A DNA stretch of 64,000 nucleotides from Hyalella azteca (GCF_000764305.2 NW_025937347.1:558001-622000), one strand, 5' to 3'. Shown: positions 34,476-47,410, counted from the stretch's first letter. Numbers and translations: made by a program. Notes: a model not told the origin generated them from the letters alone.

Positions 34476-35743
34476 ACTTAACGAGCCTCGGGGTTCCTCT
34501 GCGCTGTTGTGTTGTACACATCGAAGCTTTGATATTTGCTCAGCGTCTCGTCTAAGATTGATTACTGCAGACGCTCCCTCCACTCTGCTTGAGTGAACTT
34601 ATCCTGGCATCAGGGGTGGGCGTTTCTCGGATTTGGGATGTGTAAGTGTACATGAAAAATACGATGTAAGTTTCCTTCACATTTAAAATCGATATTTTCA
34701 TTAGTTTTCTTTATTGTTAATTGGTGCAAGATATACTCGCATTTTTTCTTACACTTGAGAGTGGTCATGCAGAATGTGGAAATCCCTCCTCGCGAACATT
34801 CATAAATTTTGTGAGATCTCACCAGACGAACAAATTTATTATGGACATCCAAGTAAATTTTAAATGACCTGAATTAGCTTTTAATTGTTACAGTCGAATA
34901 ATCGTGTAGCAACCTGACGTACACGAGTCATTTCAAGAAAGCTTTCTTATGACACATATTAACAAATCACTTAAAAGCAAGCAAAATACAACGTATATTT
35001 ATTAAAACTTCCTTGAAAACGTTTTGGAGACCTGCTTTGCTTCATTACTACTGGGTTCCATATTGACTCAGGACACGATTTCACTCTCATTGTGTAAATG
35101 AATTTATATTCTAAAGTCTATTAATTTAGAAGGCGCAGAATCTTCAGGCCATTGGTTCGATAAAAATTACCTCATAAATTTGTAAAAGTAAAATTAAGAT
35201 TCGTCGTAATTGCGATCTTTTTTGCCTTATGGGGTAATATTGAATCAGTTTGACCTGGCAAAAGTGATATAAGTGATGCATCCGTCTTCGGGGTAAGAAA
35301 GTGATTCTGAATTTGTATTAAAATATGTTCAGTTCACGTTTACGAGTAACCATATTTAAAATCCTTAGGATATGTACTATGTTTCTCACCATGAACATCT
35401 TATCTGAAGTGTTATCGTTCCTGTTACCAGTAAACTTAACGTCCAGGATCCTCATTCAATCGTGTTGGTTGATGTCAACAGAGTTCCACTCTAGGATCCA
35501 GGAAATAATTTTCTTAGATTTATTGATTTGATGGCTATTTTGAGCTTGAATTTTCCTCTTAAAAACATTTAAATTCAATAATCTTCAGCTTGTTTCAAAA
35601 TTATTTCATTCATTATGCGAAGAAGAATTTGGCATTCACTTACTTGGCATTGATGCAGATTTAGGAACATAAATCACAGTCCTGATTTTCTTATCCATCC
35701 TTGTCCAAGAATCAATCAAACTAATTTTAATCTTAACTAAAAA
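34476..35743. other. Unique AT-rich sequence
   Basis: No feature recognised. Confidence 0.55.
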
Positions 35744-36070
35744 TTATTTTTCCTTAACGTTTATTTTTTCACCATCAATATTATTCATGCATGCAAACAG
35801 TACATTTTCCTGAAAATCAGCAACGTTACTTTCATCTTGAGAAAATATCCATAATTTTATTCTGGCAGAATTTTTTTCACAGAGCCCAGGCAATGTTTCT
35901 CTGTAATATTCAGTAGCGGCAGAATCCGCGGCCAAATCTTCTGCAGTAATTAACGGGACAAGAAAACACTGCAGTCGTCGCGTCGCATCTTCACTTCGCG
36001 CTGAGGAAAAGACGGAAAAATGCGTCCCCGTGAAGAAGATTCTTTGGTACCAGACTGCATTTTCTGGGCG
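35744..36070 (-). CDS. Exon-like open frame, unknown product
   Basis: A minus-strand frame is open for about 108 codons from 36070 to a TAA at 35744, ending KINVKEK. Two good 3' splice-site candidates lie inside it: a T/C-rich tract ending ctcag at 36001 and another ending actgcag at 35941. Downstream of the second, the peptide (EDLAADSAATEYYRETLPGL, then a cysteine, charged residues and FACMNNIDG) has ordinary amino-acid composition and no low complexity. An internal or terminal exon of 190-260 bases is a fair possibility. A separate minus-strand ATG at 36058-36060 opens a 36-codon frame. There is no in-frame ATG upstream in the exon frame, no recognisable domain and no identified partner exon. 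Confidence 0.28.
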   Translation of the reverse strand, partial: RPENAVWYQRIFFTGTHFSVFSSARSEDATRRLQCFLVPLITAEDLAADSAATEYYRETLPGLCEKNSARIKLWIFSQDESNVADFQENVLFACMNNIDGEKINVKEK

Positions 36071-36078
36071 CTATCGGG

Positions 36079-36086
36079 TGACGTCA
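36079..36086. promoter_or_regulatory. Full CRE-like palindrome (TGACGTCA)
   Basis: A perfect 8-bp cAMP-response-element consensus sits between the exon-like minus-strand frame and the G-rich tract, in a locally GC-rich patch. The motif also occurs by chance; a role is inferred from position only. Confidence 0.3.
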
Positions 36087-36091
36087 GCAGT

Positions 36092-36124
36092 GGGGGGAGT
36101 GGGGTGTGCAGGGGAGGGAAGGGG
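36092..36124 (+). other. Strong G-quadruplex motif
   Basis: Five G-runs of six, four, four, three and four bases are separated by 1-6 bases (agt, tgtgca, a, aa). This satisfies the usual G3+N1-7 rule with four-layer potential. It leads directly into the purine-rich array. Confidence 0.85.
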
Positions 36125-36815
36125 TGTTCGTAGGAGGTAAGTGGGGCTTGGATACTAGGAGGGGTGTTCAGAGGTGGGTTGTTCGGAGGGTAGGTGTTCA
36201 GAAAAGGAAATGGGTGGTTAGAAACGGAGAGGGATGTTCAGAAGAAGGGATAAGGAGGTTGTAAAAGTTGAGGGATGTCCGGAGGAGGGAAGGGATGGTT
36301 GGAGACAGTAGGTGTTCAGAAAAAAAGAAGTGTGTTCGGAAGAAGGAAAAGTGATCGGAAGAAGGCAAAGTGTTCGGAAGAAGGATGAGTGTTCGGAAGA
36401 AGGGAGAGGTGTTCGAAAGAAGGATGAGTGTTCGGAAGAAGGGAAAGGTATTCGAAAGAAGAATGAGTGTTCGGAAGAAGGGAGAGGTGTTCGGAAGAAG
36501 GAAGAGTGTTCGGAAGAAGGAAGAGTGTTAGTTCGAAAGAAGGATGAGTGTTCGGAAGAAGGGAGAGGTGTTCGGAAGAAGGAAGAGTGTTCGGAAGAAG
36601 GGAGAGTGTTCGGAAGAAGGGAGAGTGTTCGAAAGAAGGAAGAGTGTTCGGAAGAAGAGAGAGGTGTTCGGAAAAAGGAAAGAGAGTTCGTAAGAAGGGA
36701 GGGGTGTTCGAAAGAAGGAAGAGTGTTCGGAAGAATGGAGGGGTGTTCGGAAGAAGGAAGAGTGTTCGGAAGAAGGAAAAGTGTTCGGAAGAAGGGAGGG
36801 GTGGCACGAGGCGTC
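36125..36815. repeat. Purine-rich minisatellite, 18-19-bp unit, strand-asymmetric
   Basis: The unit is gtgttcggaagaagg plus 3-4 purines. It is regular from about 36310. A decayed left flank (36125-36310) shows gtgttcagaggtggg and gatgttcagaagaaggg words. The + strand is overwhelmingly G/A. Both strands stay open for over 160 codons, which follows from the repeat. Confidence 0.94.
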
Positions 36816-38275
36816 AGAGAAGAGGGAAAGGGATGAGGTTTTATTTAGATCTCAGGAAAGCAGAGGAAGTGAAGCCGTGGCTTTTAAAGCTCCTACTGCC
36901 TTCTGAATATTTGAAATTATCTCTATACACATCTAGAAAATTATTAATGAGTTTGCATACATATTGATAACATGAGTGAAGCAACTACTCGTACAATTTG
37001 TTACCGAAATCATTATTTTGAGGGATTTTTTAGTTTACATTGAAAAATTTCTAAAAGTTGAAATAGCGCCTTCAGTTTAAAAGACATATTGAGCCTCCAG
37101 TTTAAAAATAAAAGACAAACTGAAGTTAATTAATGTACGGTAATCAAAAATTTCTAAGATATCTTATTCATTTAGCCAAATATTACCGTCTGAATATATT
37201 TCAAACCAAAATGTTATTCCTGGCAAGCGCAAAGTAAAATGCTGCTTAACGACCTGCTTAACTTTACGATCACTTCAATTAACATTGAGATTGCCTGCCT
37301 AGCGTCGGTAGCCGTGGCTATTACAGCCACATCGGCAATCGTAAGCTGTTTACTCCAAACGCTGGCCAGAAAAATGGCACCACCTTATAAATGTGCGAGG
37401 CTTTTAACGGCATCACCTGCATGGCTCTCGCCTATGTTCCACCCCATTGAAAATCTTCGGTTTATTTTGGAAGGCCAATGGTAATCGGACGGTCAGTCTG
37501 CTATAAAGCGCTTATAATTCCCTGCCTGGGTCGACATTTCCCCTGCAACCTGCCATGAAAAGAACACCAAAACTTTACAGCGAGTTTTTTTTTTTTTCAG
37601 AAGAAACTTGCAATCGAGCTGCAACCGTCGATTTTCCAATATCGATTTTTGTTTTCTAGACCGAAAAGTTTGTGGAGTCGAGAAATGGAGGAACGGTAGA
37701 GCTCTGGTGCGCTCCCAACGCTATGGCAACTCGTTTATTTCTCTTGAAATGTATACAAATAAAAAGTGCTGGACTCCGTCAATCAAATCATATTCCTGTT
37801 TTTCCTTTATCTGTGATTGATATTCACAATCTGAAATGATGCTTTGTCATTTATTTCTGAGAGAATTATTTTACTTAGTAGCATATGGGCTTCATACGTC
37901 CTGTTTTGATCTGAGACAAGCATTTCGTTCGGTAATATTGTAGCGGGGAACCACTAACATGTGCTGACTGCGATCGAAAGTCTACTATACATCGCGTTGT
38001 AAATTGGCTAGTAATATGAGGTGCACAATGAAAGAATCTGAAATCAATATTTTATGGAAAAATAACTCGGCAAATACACATTCTAATTTGCACGGATCAT
38101 TTTTCGTAAAGATGAATAAACCGGCTAACCTGAATTGTACATTTGAACCCTAATACAAGATCGTTATACTCCTAAAAACACTTTCGGCGAATAACTTACC
38201 AACGTTCAATGACGTACATGTTACGTCTCCACGCCGTCTCCGGTTAAAGTCCTGGGAATGCCAGGGAATCCTTTC
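36816..38275. other. Unique sequence
   Basis: Nothing recognised. cagtttaaaa words recur near 37070-37110. Confidence 0.55.
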
Positions 38276-38372
38276 CTAGCATTACTGATCATTCCCCAGA
38301 ATAATCAGTACTGATTCTAATTCTAGCATTACTGATTATTCCCAGATTATTACAGTCGGCTTCTGCCGACTG
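38276..38372. repeat. 47-bp tandem duplication followed by a perfect hairpin
   Basis: ctagcattactgatcattcc (38276) recurs as ctagcattactgattattcc (38323), with a partial ataatcagtactgattctaa between. Immediately after, cagtcggc, loop ttct, gccgactg (38353-38372) forms a perfect 8-bp GC-rich stem. Confidence 0.8.
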
Positions 38373-39304
38373 GTTTCAGGATTCTCCTGCTGACGGGGTG
38401 CAGATAACAAACAAATTTATAGATAATAGAACGATGTTATGCGCAATGCAAAATTATCACTGCATCAACCAGTTGGCATGAGGTGGATGCTGACGATTAT
38501 TATTTTAAATATTCAGGACGTCAATCGGATAGTAGCCATAAATGAACGGACTTCACAATTCGAGATTTGAAAAATTGGCACAACTTCCCTTCCAACCTCT
38601 CACGTCTGATGATCTCTTCTGTCTCTCTCGGTGCTCTCTGATTTCTCCCGCTCGTATCTCTCTTTTTTTGAAAAAACTATAAACGACGCGAGAACTATCG
38701 CACACAGGCGCAGAAGTCCATAAACGCAAAGTTCACCTTTTACAAAATATGAGCATAATTATCTTGAATTAAACAATTTGCTATGAATGAAAAGAATTTG
38801 AATAAGTGAGTATTAAAAGATTCTAATAATAATTTTTACTTTAACACTTTCGATAAATAAATATTCATTATAACTGGAGTCTATACTATTATATTATCGA
38901 AAAATATCAATTGATAAGAACTGTAACTGTTGTTTATACTACAAATTTTTCACCTGTATATATACAATGACTTAAAAATTCTTGAATCTCAACGAATCAA
39001 TTTTAATCAAACAATTCGAAAACAACGGTAAGAAATTGGCTTGAGCAAATAATTCCGAAGCTGAGCATTCATTCATACAAAAAATTTACATTCCAGGGAA
39101 TCTTCGCTTTACGGATGAAAGCTGAAAAAATTTTAAATGTCCAAAATACTTTCCTGAATGGCATTGTTATGAGAATTCGTATCCTGGAGTATGAAATAAT
39201 CAGTTTACTTTCATAGGCAAATTGGCAATACTACGGAATAATTGAACCACTTTGAGATGAAGTCCGTTCGAATATCATAACATTGAATGCGAGTGGAACT
39301 CGGT
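38373..39304. other. Unique AT-rich sequence
   Basis: No feature recognised. Confidence 0.6.
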
Positions 39305-39475
39305 ATCCTAGTAAATAAAATAATGTATCCTTGTAACGAATTTGATGTTCTCCTGTAACTACCTTGATATGTTGTGCCCCAAATTAAGTTAATGTGTCCC
39401 GGTAACTAAGTTAATGTGTCTATATATTCAAGTTAAGTAATCCCAGTAAATAAGTTAATGTTTCCTTGTGCTAAA
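39305..39475. repeat. Degenerate minisatellite, ~22-30-bp period
   Basis: Words such as taactaagttaatgtgtc, gtaaataaaataatgtatcc and gtaaataagttaatgtttcc recur about six times with variable spacing. Confidence 0.7.
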
Positions 39476-41415
39476 AAATCAGCGCTTATTTAGCGGCGTC
39501 TCGACCAATTCTATTTTTCAGCTTGTCTCAAAGCAACCTTATTATTGGCATCTTATCCGTAGATTGTCTATTTCATTTTATTAAATACCCTTCGAAAACA
39601 AACGTATTTTACAATCAGTTTAGAGATATTCCGAATAGAGCTCTCATTGTTCGGTATACTCCTACACGTCTAGATTTAACTTCATAGTTGTCATTGGATA
39701 AAATTTAGTAAAACCATTCCGTTACATTTGTTATTGCATTGTGTTAAAGTGCATTGTGTGCAGAGCCACGTGAATTGAGTAGCTTCCGGCAGCCAAAAAC
39801 AGTGCATGCTTATAACCCTCATGAGAGCGGCGTTTAAAATATCCCGGCATTGACAGTCTCAGAAGGTAAGCTAATACGCTCTCGAATGTCGTCGTCTTGG
39901 TTTTCCTGTTCTCATTAATTTTCTATGTGAGGTTCCGTGTTTACACTAGACCACTCAAAACTAAGTCATTGGTCGTATTTTTAGATCTAGTAATTCAATT
40001 AAATTATGCCTGCGTGCCGCTCTTGCCAGACATCGACAATGAAGACAACAGTTCAAGCTGCACAAAAGCTCTCAATTGCGTCGAAATTATCAATAACATC
40101 ATTGCCAAAAACATCTGCACAACAGCTCCCCTAATTGCCAAAAATCCCGACTGAAATTATTCGCAAAACGTCACTTTTTTATTATTCTACTAATCAAATA
40201 AAAAATAATTCACACAAACATAACTTAATTGCACGTAATTTTAATACAACATTCTCGCCCCCACCCTGCAAAGCACAGCTATGCACAGCATTCAAAACAC
40301 ATAGAAATTCAGGCGATGTTTTGAAGTGGGCGCGAGGGCGGCAGCCAAGCCTTCCTCGGTCGCGGCATTCGGAATAAGTTAGTCCCATAGTTGGGCCATA
40401 AAATGCAACTTGTTGACAGCCAGCATCTCCGCTCTGTCTTCATGCCTGAGCACTCCAGCCGCCCAGGAATTTTTTACATTTTTTTGCTTTCCTCGAGCTG
40501 TAATTCAGACTTTAGCCAAAATTTTCCTGCTAGATGTTTTTGAGTTTTTTGCTCAAAATTTATTTTGAGTTTTTAATTTCTCCGGCGACCATTAATGAAA
40601 AAATATGTTACCATGGAGAACGCTGATTGGGTATGTGTTCATTTAAGATATTCATGATCAATACAATCATCACTACAGCTTCTTGTATTCATATGCCATT
40701 CAAGTTCTTAATGTTCAAATAAATCGATTAGAAAAGATTCATCTTTACTAAAACCTCAGTTGGCCACACGTCACAAAAAGACTAAGTTCATAAATACATC
40801 AATGATTTTTACGTGTTTCCCTGTAATTCACCTAAGTTCTTGAATTATGGCAGTTATTTGTGAAACAATTCTGCATAACGGCGATTCCCGCCACGTGATA
40901 AGACGAAAGAACACTTCATTGTTCACGAACAAAATGTATTAATGCGGCAGCTTCTGATTTCGCTGATCAGCAGCTGGGGAGATTCTAAATTTTACATGAA
41001 ATTGCATTACTTCTTCGCCCATTACTTCCCTTTACTTCCTTCTCCCAATACTTTTTAATCATGTCATCTCTAGATCGCATAGAGGAGAACATGTGTCCAA
41101 GAACTGGTCAGTGCTAAGGATAAGAAGTCTTTCTCACAAATTTTCTCAAATATGTCTCAAAGAATCAGATAAGGTCATTATATAATGTATGTAGGATAAC
41201 ATCATTATTTCTAGCACGCCCTTTTTCAAAAAATTTCAAATCTTATTCAAAATTAGTCGCCGAGAATGTAGAATTCACAGAAAAAATGCTATGGCAGTTC
41301 AGCGCCGTCAAGCCGCGGCCCGATTTTGTTTTCTCGAAGCGGCGGACGGGAAATTGGCTTCCCTCCACCAGCCTGGCGGCAATCCTGCATGCTCCTGGCG
41401 GTTGACTTACTATCG
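39476..41415. other. Unique sequence
   Basis: No gene recognised. A GC-rich patch (about 40325-40380) is open on both strands for about 65-80 codons, but only from non-ATG starts. Confidence 0.55.
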
Positions 41416-41570
41416 CTGCCTGTCCACCGTTGTCCATCTACCACTGCCTGTTTTTTGCTGACTGTCCACCGCTGCCTGTCCACCGCTGCCTGTCCATCGC
41501 TGCCTGTCTACCGTTGTCCATCTACCACTGTCTGTTTTTTGCTGCCTGTCCACCGCTGCCTGTCCATCGC
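41416..41570. repeat. Minisatellite, 14-bp unit within an 84-bp duplication
   Basis: The short unit is ctgcctgtccaccg with variants. A longer block, tgtccaccgttgtccatcta followed by ccactgcctgttttttgctg, occurs at 41421 and again at 41505, showing a secondary 84-bp duplication. Confidence 0.93.
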
Positions 41571-44500
41571 GAACATTATATCAATTATATCAGCCGCATC
41601 CATGTCAATAAAATTCCCATGAACGCGATAACTCGAGTTCATGAAGCAAATTTCTACTGCGGTTCAAAGTAAATTTCAATAATGTTTGACAGCGACACAA
41701 GTCCTGAAGCATTAAGATAATGTGCCTTGTTATATTAGTCCATTTCTTATAATTTCATCTACTCTTCTTGTTACCATAATTTTAGAAATCAATCGACTTC
41801 CAATTCCGAACAACTAACAAAAATAGAAACCGAGGTAATCCCCTATAACAAGAGAGCTTCCAGGCAAGGGAGTAATCATCTTCAGAACAATGTCAATATT
41901 TCTCCCAACATAAATGATCAATTTCAGGATCAGGGCCTTATGGTTGATCTTGAGGTGTTTCGTTGCGTGATCACATCCATCAAAGAATTAAAGCTTTAGT
42001 GCAAAGGCTTGTCTTGTCTGCGATAAGTTTTGAGTTCCCATTTATATTAAGATAAGTAGATATATAAAGTATTCCGAAGGTATTAACTATTCTGAATAAT
42101 CTTGCAATTTAAAATTTTTAGTATAAATTGAAGTAAGGGTGACGAAAAAATTTTGAATTTAGATTTCAAAATACATAGCATGAGATCAAGTACATACCTA
42201 ATATAAATTATAGCGTCCTTTTCATTATTTGAACACTGTTTATGGTGCAGGTTCTGAATTATATAACTCGTTCATTTGCAATTAACGCAAGAAGGGACAA
42301 GAAATCTCTTCGACTTTACAACTTGTTATATGCATCCAAGATTTGTCTTTGTCTCAGCCGCTCACTGTTGATTAATATCAGTGGTGTCCAAACTTTTACA
42401 TCTACAACCACTTGTAGGTACCTGCACCATGTACCACAAACCAATACTGCGTGTTAGTAGTATTTCGTTCATTTTTATTTGTATTAGTAGTATTTCGTTC
42501 ATCTTGTCTTCATGCACCATTAATAATTATCGAATCAGTTCTTTCTCATGTTTAATTTTAACGGTGGGTCACGGGATTAGGTGCGTGATGCGTGTCAACA
42601 GAAGCTATCAGTTGCTAAATTACCAAGTGCAAGCCAGGAAATGGACGCGCAAAGCATATAATAAGCGAACGAAAAAATCTTCGACGATCTCAAATATGTC
42701 CTATATATACTAGGGGTTCCCTCAAGTACCATTAGTGATTCTCGGACCACTGTCTGCCAGCCGATAATTTACACGCACTCTGAATGACGAATACGAAATT
42801 ATTTTAGATGGATTGTTGTTGGTCGCTCATTGGCTATGCTATTGCTATACAATTTGCTCTAGAATGTGATACATAAATTAACAATGCCATCCTGATAATT
42901 AGAAGAAAATTATTATCCAATGATTGCTAAAGTAATTTCCATTTTATTCTATAAAAATGTATTTATTATAATAATTCTTTTCACTTTCGAAAGCATTAAT
43001 GTATTTACAGGAGGAAAGGGGGCAATGAAGCATAACCTCGAATAAAAATATTTCTATAAATGAGAACGCTTGTGTTTCTTTGTCAATGCACATGTACATG
43101 GTGCTCGTGAGTTACCGTCACTCAAGCAAGCTAACAAAATTATGAGCTAATAATTCTTTCCTTTATACGAACTTAAGTCGAGAAAAATCTCCATCCGTAA
43201 CCATAATATGTCATTATACTTTATATAATCAATGAGAGAATAAAAACAATGCAATACAATAAACAACACGAACACGATGAACATTTCAATACAATAAATC
43301 TAACACGAAGTGCAGGTTACCAGGCTCAATGCTAGAACAGTTGCACCGTACTAACTCGAAACATATTAATAATTTCTTGCCTATTACAGATCAATATCTT
43401 GAATACCAAAGTGTCAGAAGACTTCCCTGCGAAGAACACTTTCTTCGTGAATGATGAGCCACGCCCATTACATTGCATTGACTGATGAACTGATAATAAC
43501 TCTGATGGTAAGCGCTTTCAGATATAAGCGTAAAAATTAATCATAATACGAAAATTGTGCGCACGAAAGTATGAAAGAATCTTAAGTCTTTTAATGATTT
43601 TTTTATAGACATAGAGTCCAGTAAAGCAAATTAGTTCATGGAATCAATGCATTTCCTAACAATGTCGGGTTTATTCGTAAAAAACATTCTGAGGTTGAAG
43701 ATTTAATTTCTTATATTCTTGAAGATGTGAGCGAAAATTCGGAGAAGTTCATTCATACTAAGTATGTTACGTTACGTTGCGTTACCCCACCATATTGGAA
43801 TGGTTAATAAATTAACTGAGATTTAATACTTGAGTCTAGGCATTGCAATTGCGCCTCTTAGATATGCTATCGAACATCAGCAAGTAGCACTTATTTTCGT
43901 ATATATAGCGTATATATTAAAGTTTATTTTCTCCTCACTCAGAAATTAATGGAAATTAGGGGGAAGTTTTTAAAATATTTTGTTGATTCGGTCGTTCGGC
44001 GGTGGAAAGTATCATGCACGTAGCTCCCTATGTTTGTCAAAGAATTTATTAAATGCTTGTTAGGCTAACATTTCGTTCGGCAAACTAGAACAAAACGCTA
44101 ACTTAGAGCAGCTAATTTACAAACTAGCACGTACATATTGAGTGCAAAATTCTAAAACTGGTTTTACAAACATTACACAGGCATGAACTTGGTTCATAGT
44201 AGTTGAAATAAAATGTACTTCGGAACATAGAATTATTCGACACTAAATTATTCGACGACTGAAGTTATTCAAGTACCTGTGTTTCCGATTAATCAAACCA
44301 GCTGCTAATTTGGGCCGAAACTAGAAAAAACGAAATTGTATTGTCCAATAAATCATGCTTGGTTAATCGGACCAGTTGCTGATTGCGCTGAATAACGGTA
44401 TGCTAGTTTGAAGCGTGCTGGCACGACCGCGACCTTTTAATTCTACGAAGGAAATGAAGCGAGAAATTCGTCTGACAGAGGATCGAATCAGAAAGGATAA

Positions 44501-44689
44501 ACTTCAGGCATACGTTACAGCGGAAAGTTATGTCGGCAGTTGAGAAGACCTGATTATAAGAGCACATTTTTTAATTGCTGATATTTCGTATAAGACTGCA
44601 CTGAATTCAAAAGAACTGAATCCAAATGATCTATATAAAATGACCGGTTAACAGCCTGTAATTGGGGATAGAACGATCAATCACAATCA
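41571..44689. other. Unique AT-rich sequence with one small duplication
   Basis: At 42454-42502, ttagtagtatttcgttcat occurs twice, 30 bp apart. No gene, RNA or mobile element recognised elsewhere. Confidence 0.55.
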
Positions 44690-45410
44690 ACGGCACATGA
44701 TACGTTAATTTCATGATGCGTCTATTATCAACATGATACGTAAAACTCAACGTATACGATAATTTAAGCATGCAACCATTATCAACATGTTGTATCAGCC
44801 TCAACATATATTATCACCATATTGCGTGAGCCTAAACATACCTGAAGCGACAATTTAAGCATATAACCATGATATATGTAACCATGATATATGTAACCAT
44901 GATATATGTAACCATGATATATGTAACCATGATATATGTAATATATATAATCATGTAACCTCAATATGTGAGCCTAAACATATTTCACCAGACAATTTAA
45001 ACATGTAACCACGATCAACATATTATACAAACCTCATTATTTGAGTAAAACCATATTTCACCAGACAATTTAAGCATGTAACCACGATCAACATGTTATG
45101 TGAACCTCAATATGTGAACCTAAACATATTTCACCAGACAATTTAAGCACGTAACCACGATCAACATTTTATAGAAACCTCATTATGTGAGCTTAAACAT
45201 ATTTCACCAGACAATTTAAGCACGTAACCACGATCAACATTTTATAGAAACCTCATTATGTGAGCCTAAACATATTTCAGTAGACAATTTAAGCACGTAA
45301 CCACGATCAACATTTTATACAAACCTCATTATGTGAGCCTAAACATATTTCAGTAGACAATTTAAGCATGTAACCACGATAAACATGTTATACCAACTTC
45401 AACATATTCG
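44690..45410. repeat. 73-bp minisatellite, about nine copies, left part disrupted
   Basis: The unit contains acatatttcaccagacaatt, then taagcacgtaaccacgatca, acattttata, aacctcattatgtgagccta. Copies from 44970 rightward are regular. The two rightmost have cagtagac for caccagac. To the left (44690-44860) only short words (acgtaa, tatcaacatg, gagcctaaacat) survive, and a 15-bp sub-array is embedded. Confidence 0.93.
44868..44945. repeat. 15-bp sub-array nested in the 73-bp array
   Basis: Five copies of accatgatatatgta. The word atgtaaccatgat closely resembles atgtaaccacgat in the surrounding 73-bp unit, so the sub-array probably arose by local expansion of one segment of that unit. Confidence 0.93.
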
Positions 45411-47208
45411 TCAGATCAGGAAGTACGGTAGCTATGATGTCTCGTGAAGGCCGCAGGGGCGCTCACTCTAATGGTGGACTACCAAATAGGCTCATGGAGC
45501 GTAATTGAAGGCAGTCACAATGAAATAGACCTGCATAAACCTTGTCTGTCTCCCAACACAACACGCTGGACCACAGCCCTCAGGTCCTCTCACTCCGCTG
45601 CTCGCCAATCGAAAATAATTGAAGATAATCAGTTGCCGTGCACGGGTCGGTGATCGGAAGACTCGATGGTTTGCGAAACGTACCGCAAAAGTTCGAATAT
45701 GGCAACTAAAACCGGAATTACAGTGAAAATTTACGGGACAATCGTTGGCTATCTTTGTTATATCTATTACATTTCAAATTCTGAAATAATTTTGCCTATT
45801 TTTCTGATTAATTTTCTATTGGCCTAACAATAGACGTTAATCGGTGGTCTGTGTAAGCTTTGTAATTATAGTAACGAAATCCAAGCTTTATCGTGGAGGC
45901 TTAAGTGCTGACCGACGGCTGAACGTTTACAAATAATTAATTAATTAATAATGTTCACAAAATTACGACGTTGAGGTGCAATCACACCCAGCCAATTCAA
46001 CTTCACTCCAAATCCTAAAGCTATAACAATCGACTTCACTGGCTGTAAATCCTGTGATGATAATCGTCGACAATACTGTTAATCTTCCGATGTTATCTTC
46101 GATTGCAGCTTAATTAAAGCTGAAACGATCAGTTCTGTACAGCCATCCATGATCAGAGTGCGTTATCTACTGGTGTAGATAAATTTTTTAAAAATTTGTT
46201 GAAAACTCGTCAATTGTTCTGATTTACTCATATTTCAAAATTTATTTGTGTAATTATTATTTATAAGAGCCAGTCGTTCTGAAAGAGCTTTTTACGACTT
46301 TTTCAACGGTAGGTCCCTGAATGCGAACATTAAAAATTATGTCCAGAATTTCTTCCTTTGATATTTTTGTAAATTAAATTTATGTTTGAGAACATATTCT
46401 AACAAATACGATTTGAATATAAGTCATGAAAAAAAAAAATAAATCGCACGTTGATATAACAAAAACTGAAATGTTTGAAAAATAATGTTTCCTAAAAATT
46501 CGTTCACAAAGCAATAACTATTATCGTCACGGTAATATAAAGTTAGGCGAGATCTTTTTAAACTTAATAAGAGTTGCCGCTCATATAACACTCGTCGAGA
46601 ATCCCATACTCCTCATCAATTGAATTTTCGCAACACCAAGATCAGAATGCAACACCTGACATTGTAGTGCACTGGTAAAAGTATTAAGTGAATATTTACT
46701 ACTAGAAAATGAAAAAAATGAAATTAAACTACCACATGAAGGCGAATATATATGCACAATGGAAATTCTATGCGGTCGTGAAACTACTGAGAAAAGTGGA
46801 ACAGTAATACGTTACAAAAGTATGGATACGGTGAGAACGATGAATAATGATATTATAAATTTTTACTTCTTCTAACGTTTCATATGACATTAGGACAGAT
46901 GAAAATTTACTCAGGCACTGTGATTCACAAATAATGAATGAGACGAATTGATGAGCATTGGTTAATAAATTATTTAGTACATTAATGTGAAATTACGAAA
47001 GGATACTTTGTTGAGTCGTACCGTATATAGCAGTCCGACTCTATTGTATGGTTCGTTGACACACTGAATAATACGAGCTTGACAATTAAGCTGATGCCAT
47101 ATTCACAATTACGCATTGATTCATTTCTTAGAATCGAACGAAGAACCAAGAATACATCAGAATGCGAGTACCCTATAATTATATGCTAGTTGATGCATTG
47201 TATCATTT
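45411..47208. other. Unique sequence
   Basis: The segment 45440-45655 is GC-richer and open on + for about 69 codons from a GTG (peptide includes MVDYQIGSWSVIEGSHNE), but no domain is recognised. The rest is AT-rich with nothing recognised. Confidence 0.5.
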
Positions 47209-47410
47209 GTCGCGAGGCCTACACTGATGACCTGCAATTGGCCGTGAGGCCTACACTGATGACCTGCAATTGGTCGTGAGGCCTACACTGGCGACCTGCA
47301 ACTGGCCGTGAGGCCTACACTGGAAACCGGTTATTGGTCGTAAGAACTGCAATGATGACCTGTACATGATCGTGAGGCCTGCCCGGCAACCTAGCAATTG
47401 GCCAGGAGGT
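47209..47410. repeat. Minisatellite, 31-bp unit, about six copies
   Basis: The unit is cgtgaggcctacactgatga followed by cctgcaattgg. Divergence increases steadily to the right (gtaagaactgcaatgatgac, gaggcctgcccggcaacc). Confidence 0.94.

Noticed and set aside
36312..36836. 174-codon plus frame and 163-codon minus frame
   Set aside because: Both are produced by the 18-19-bp purine repeat; the peptide is low-complexity and the opposite strand is equally open.
47209..47410. Regular ~31-bp array as a possible CRISPR-like array
   Set aside because: There are no unique spacers between constant repeats; the whole unit repeats and decays.
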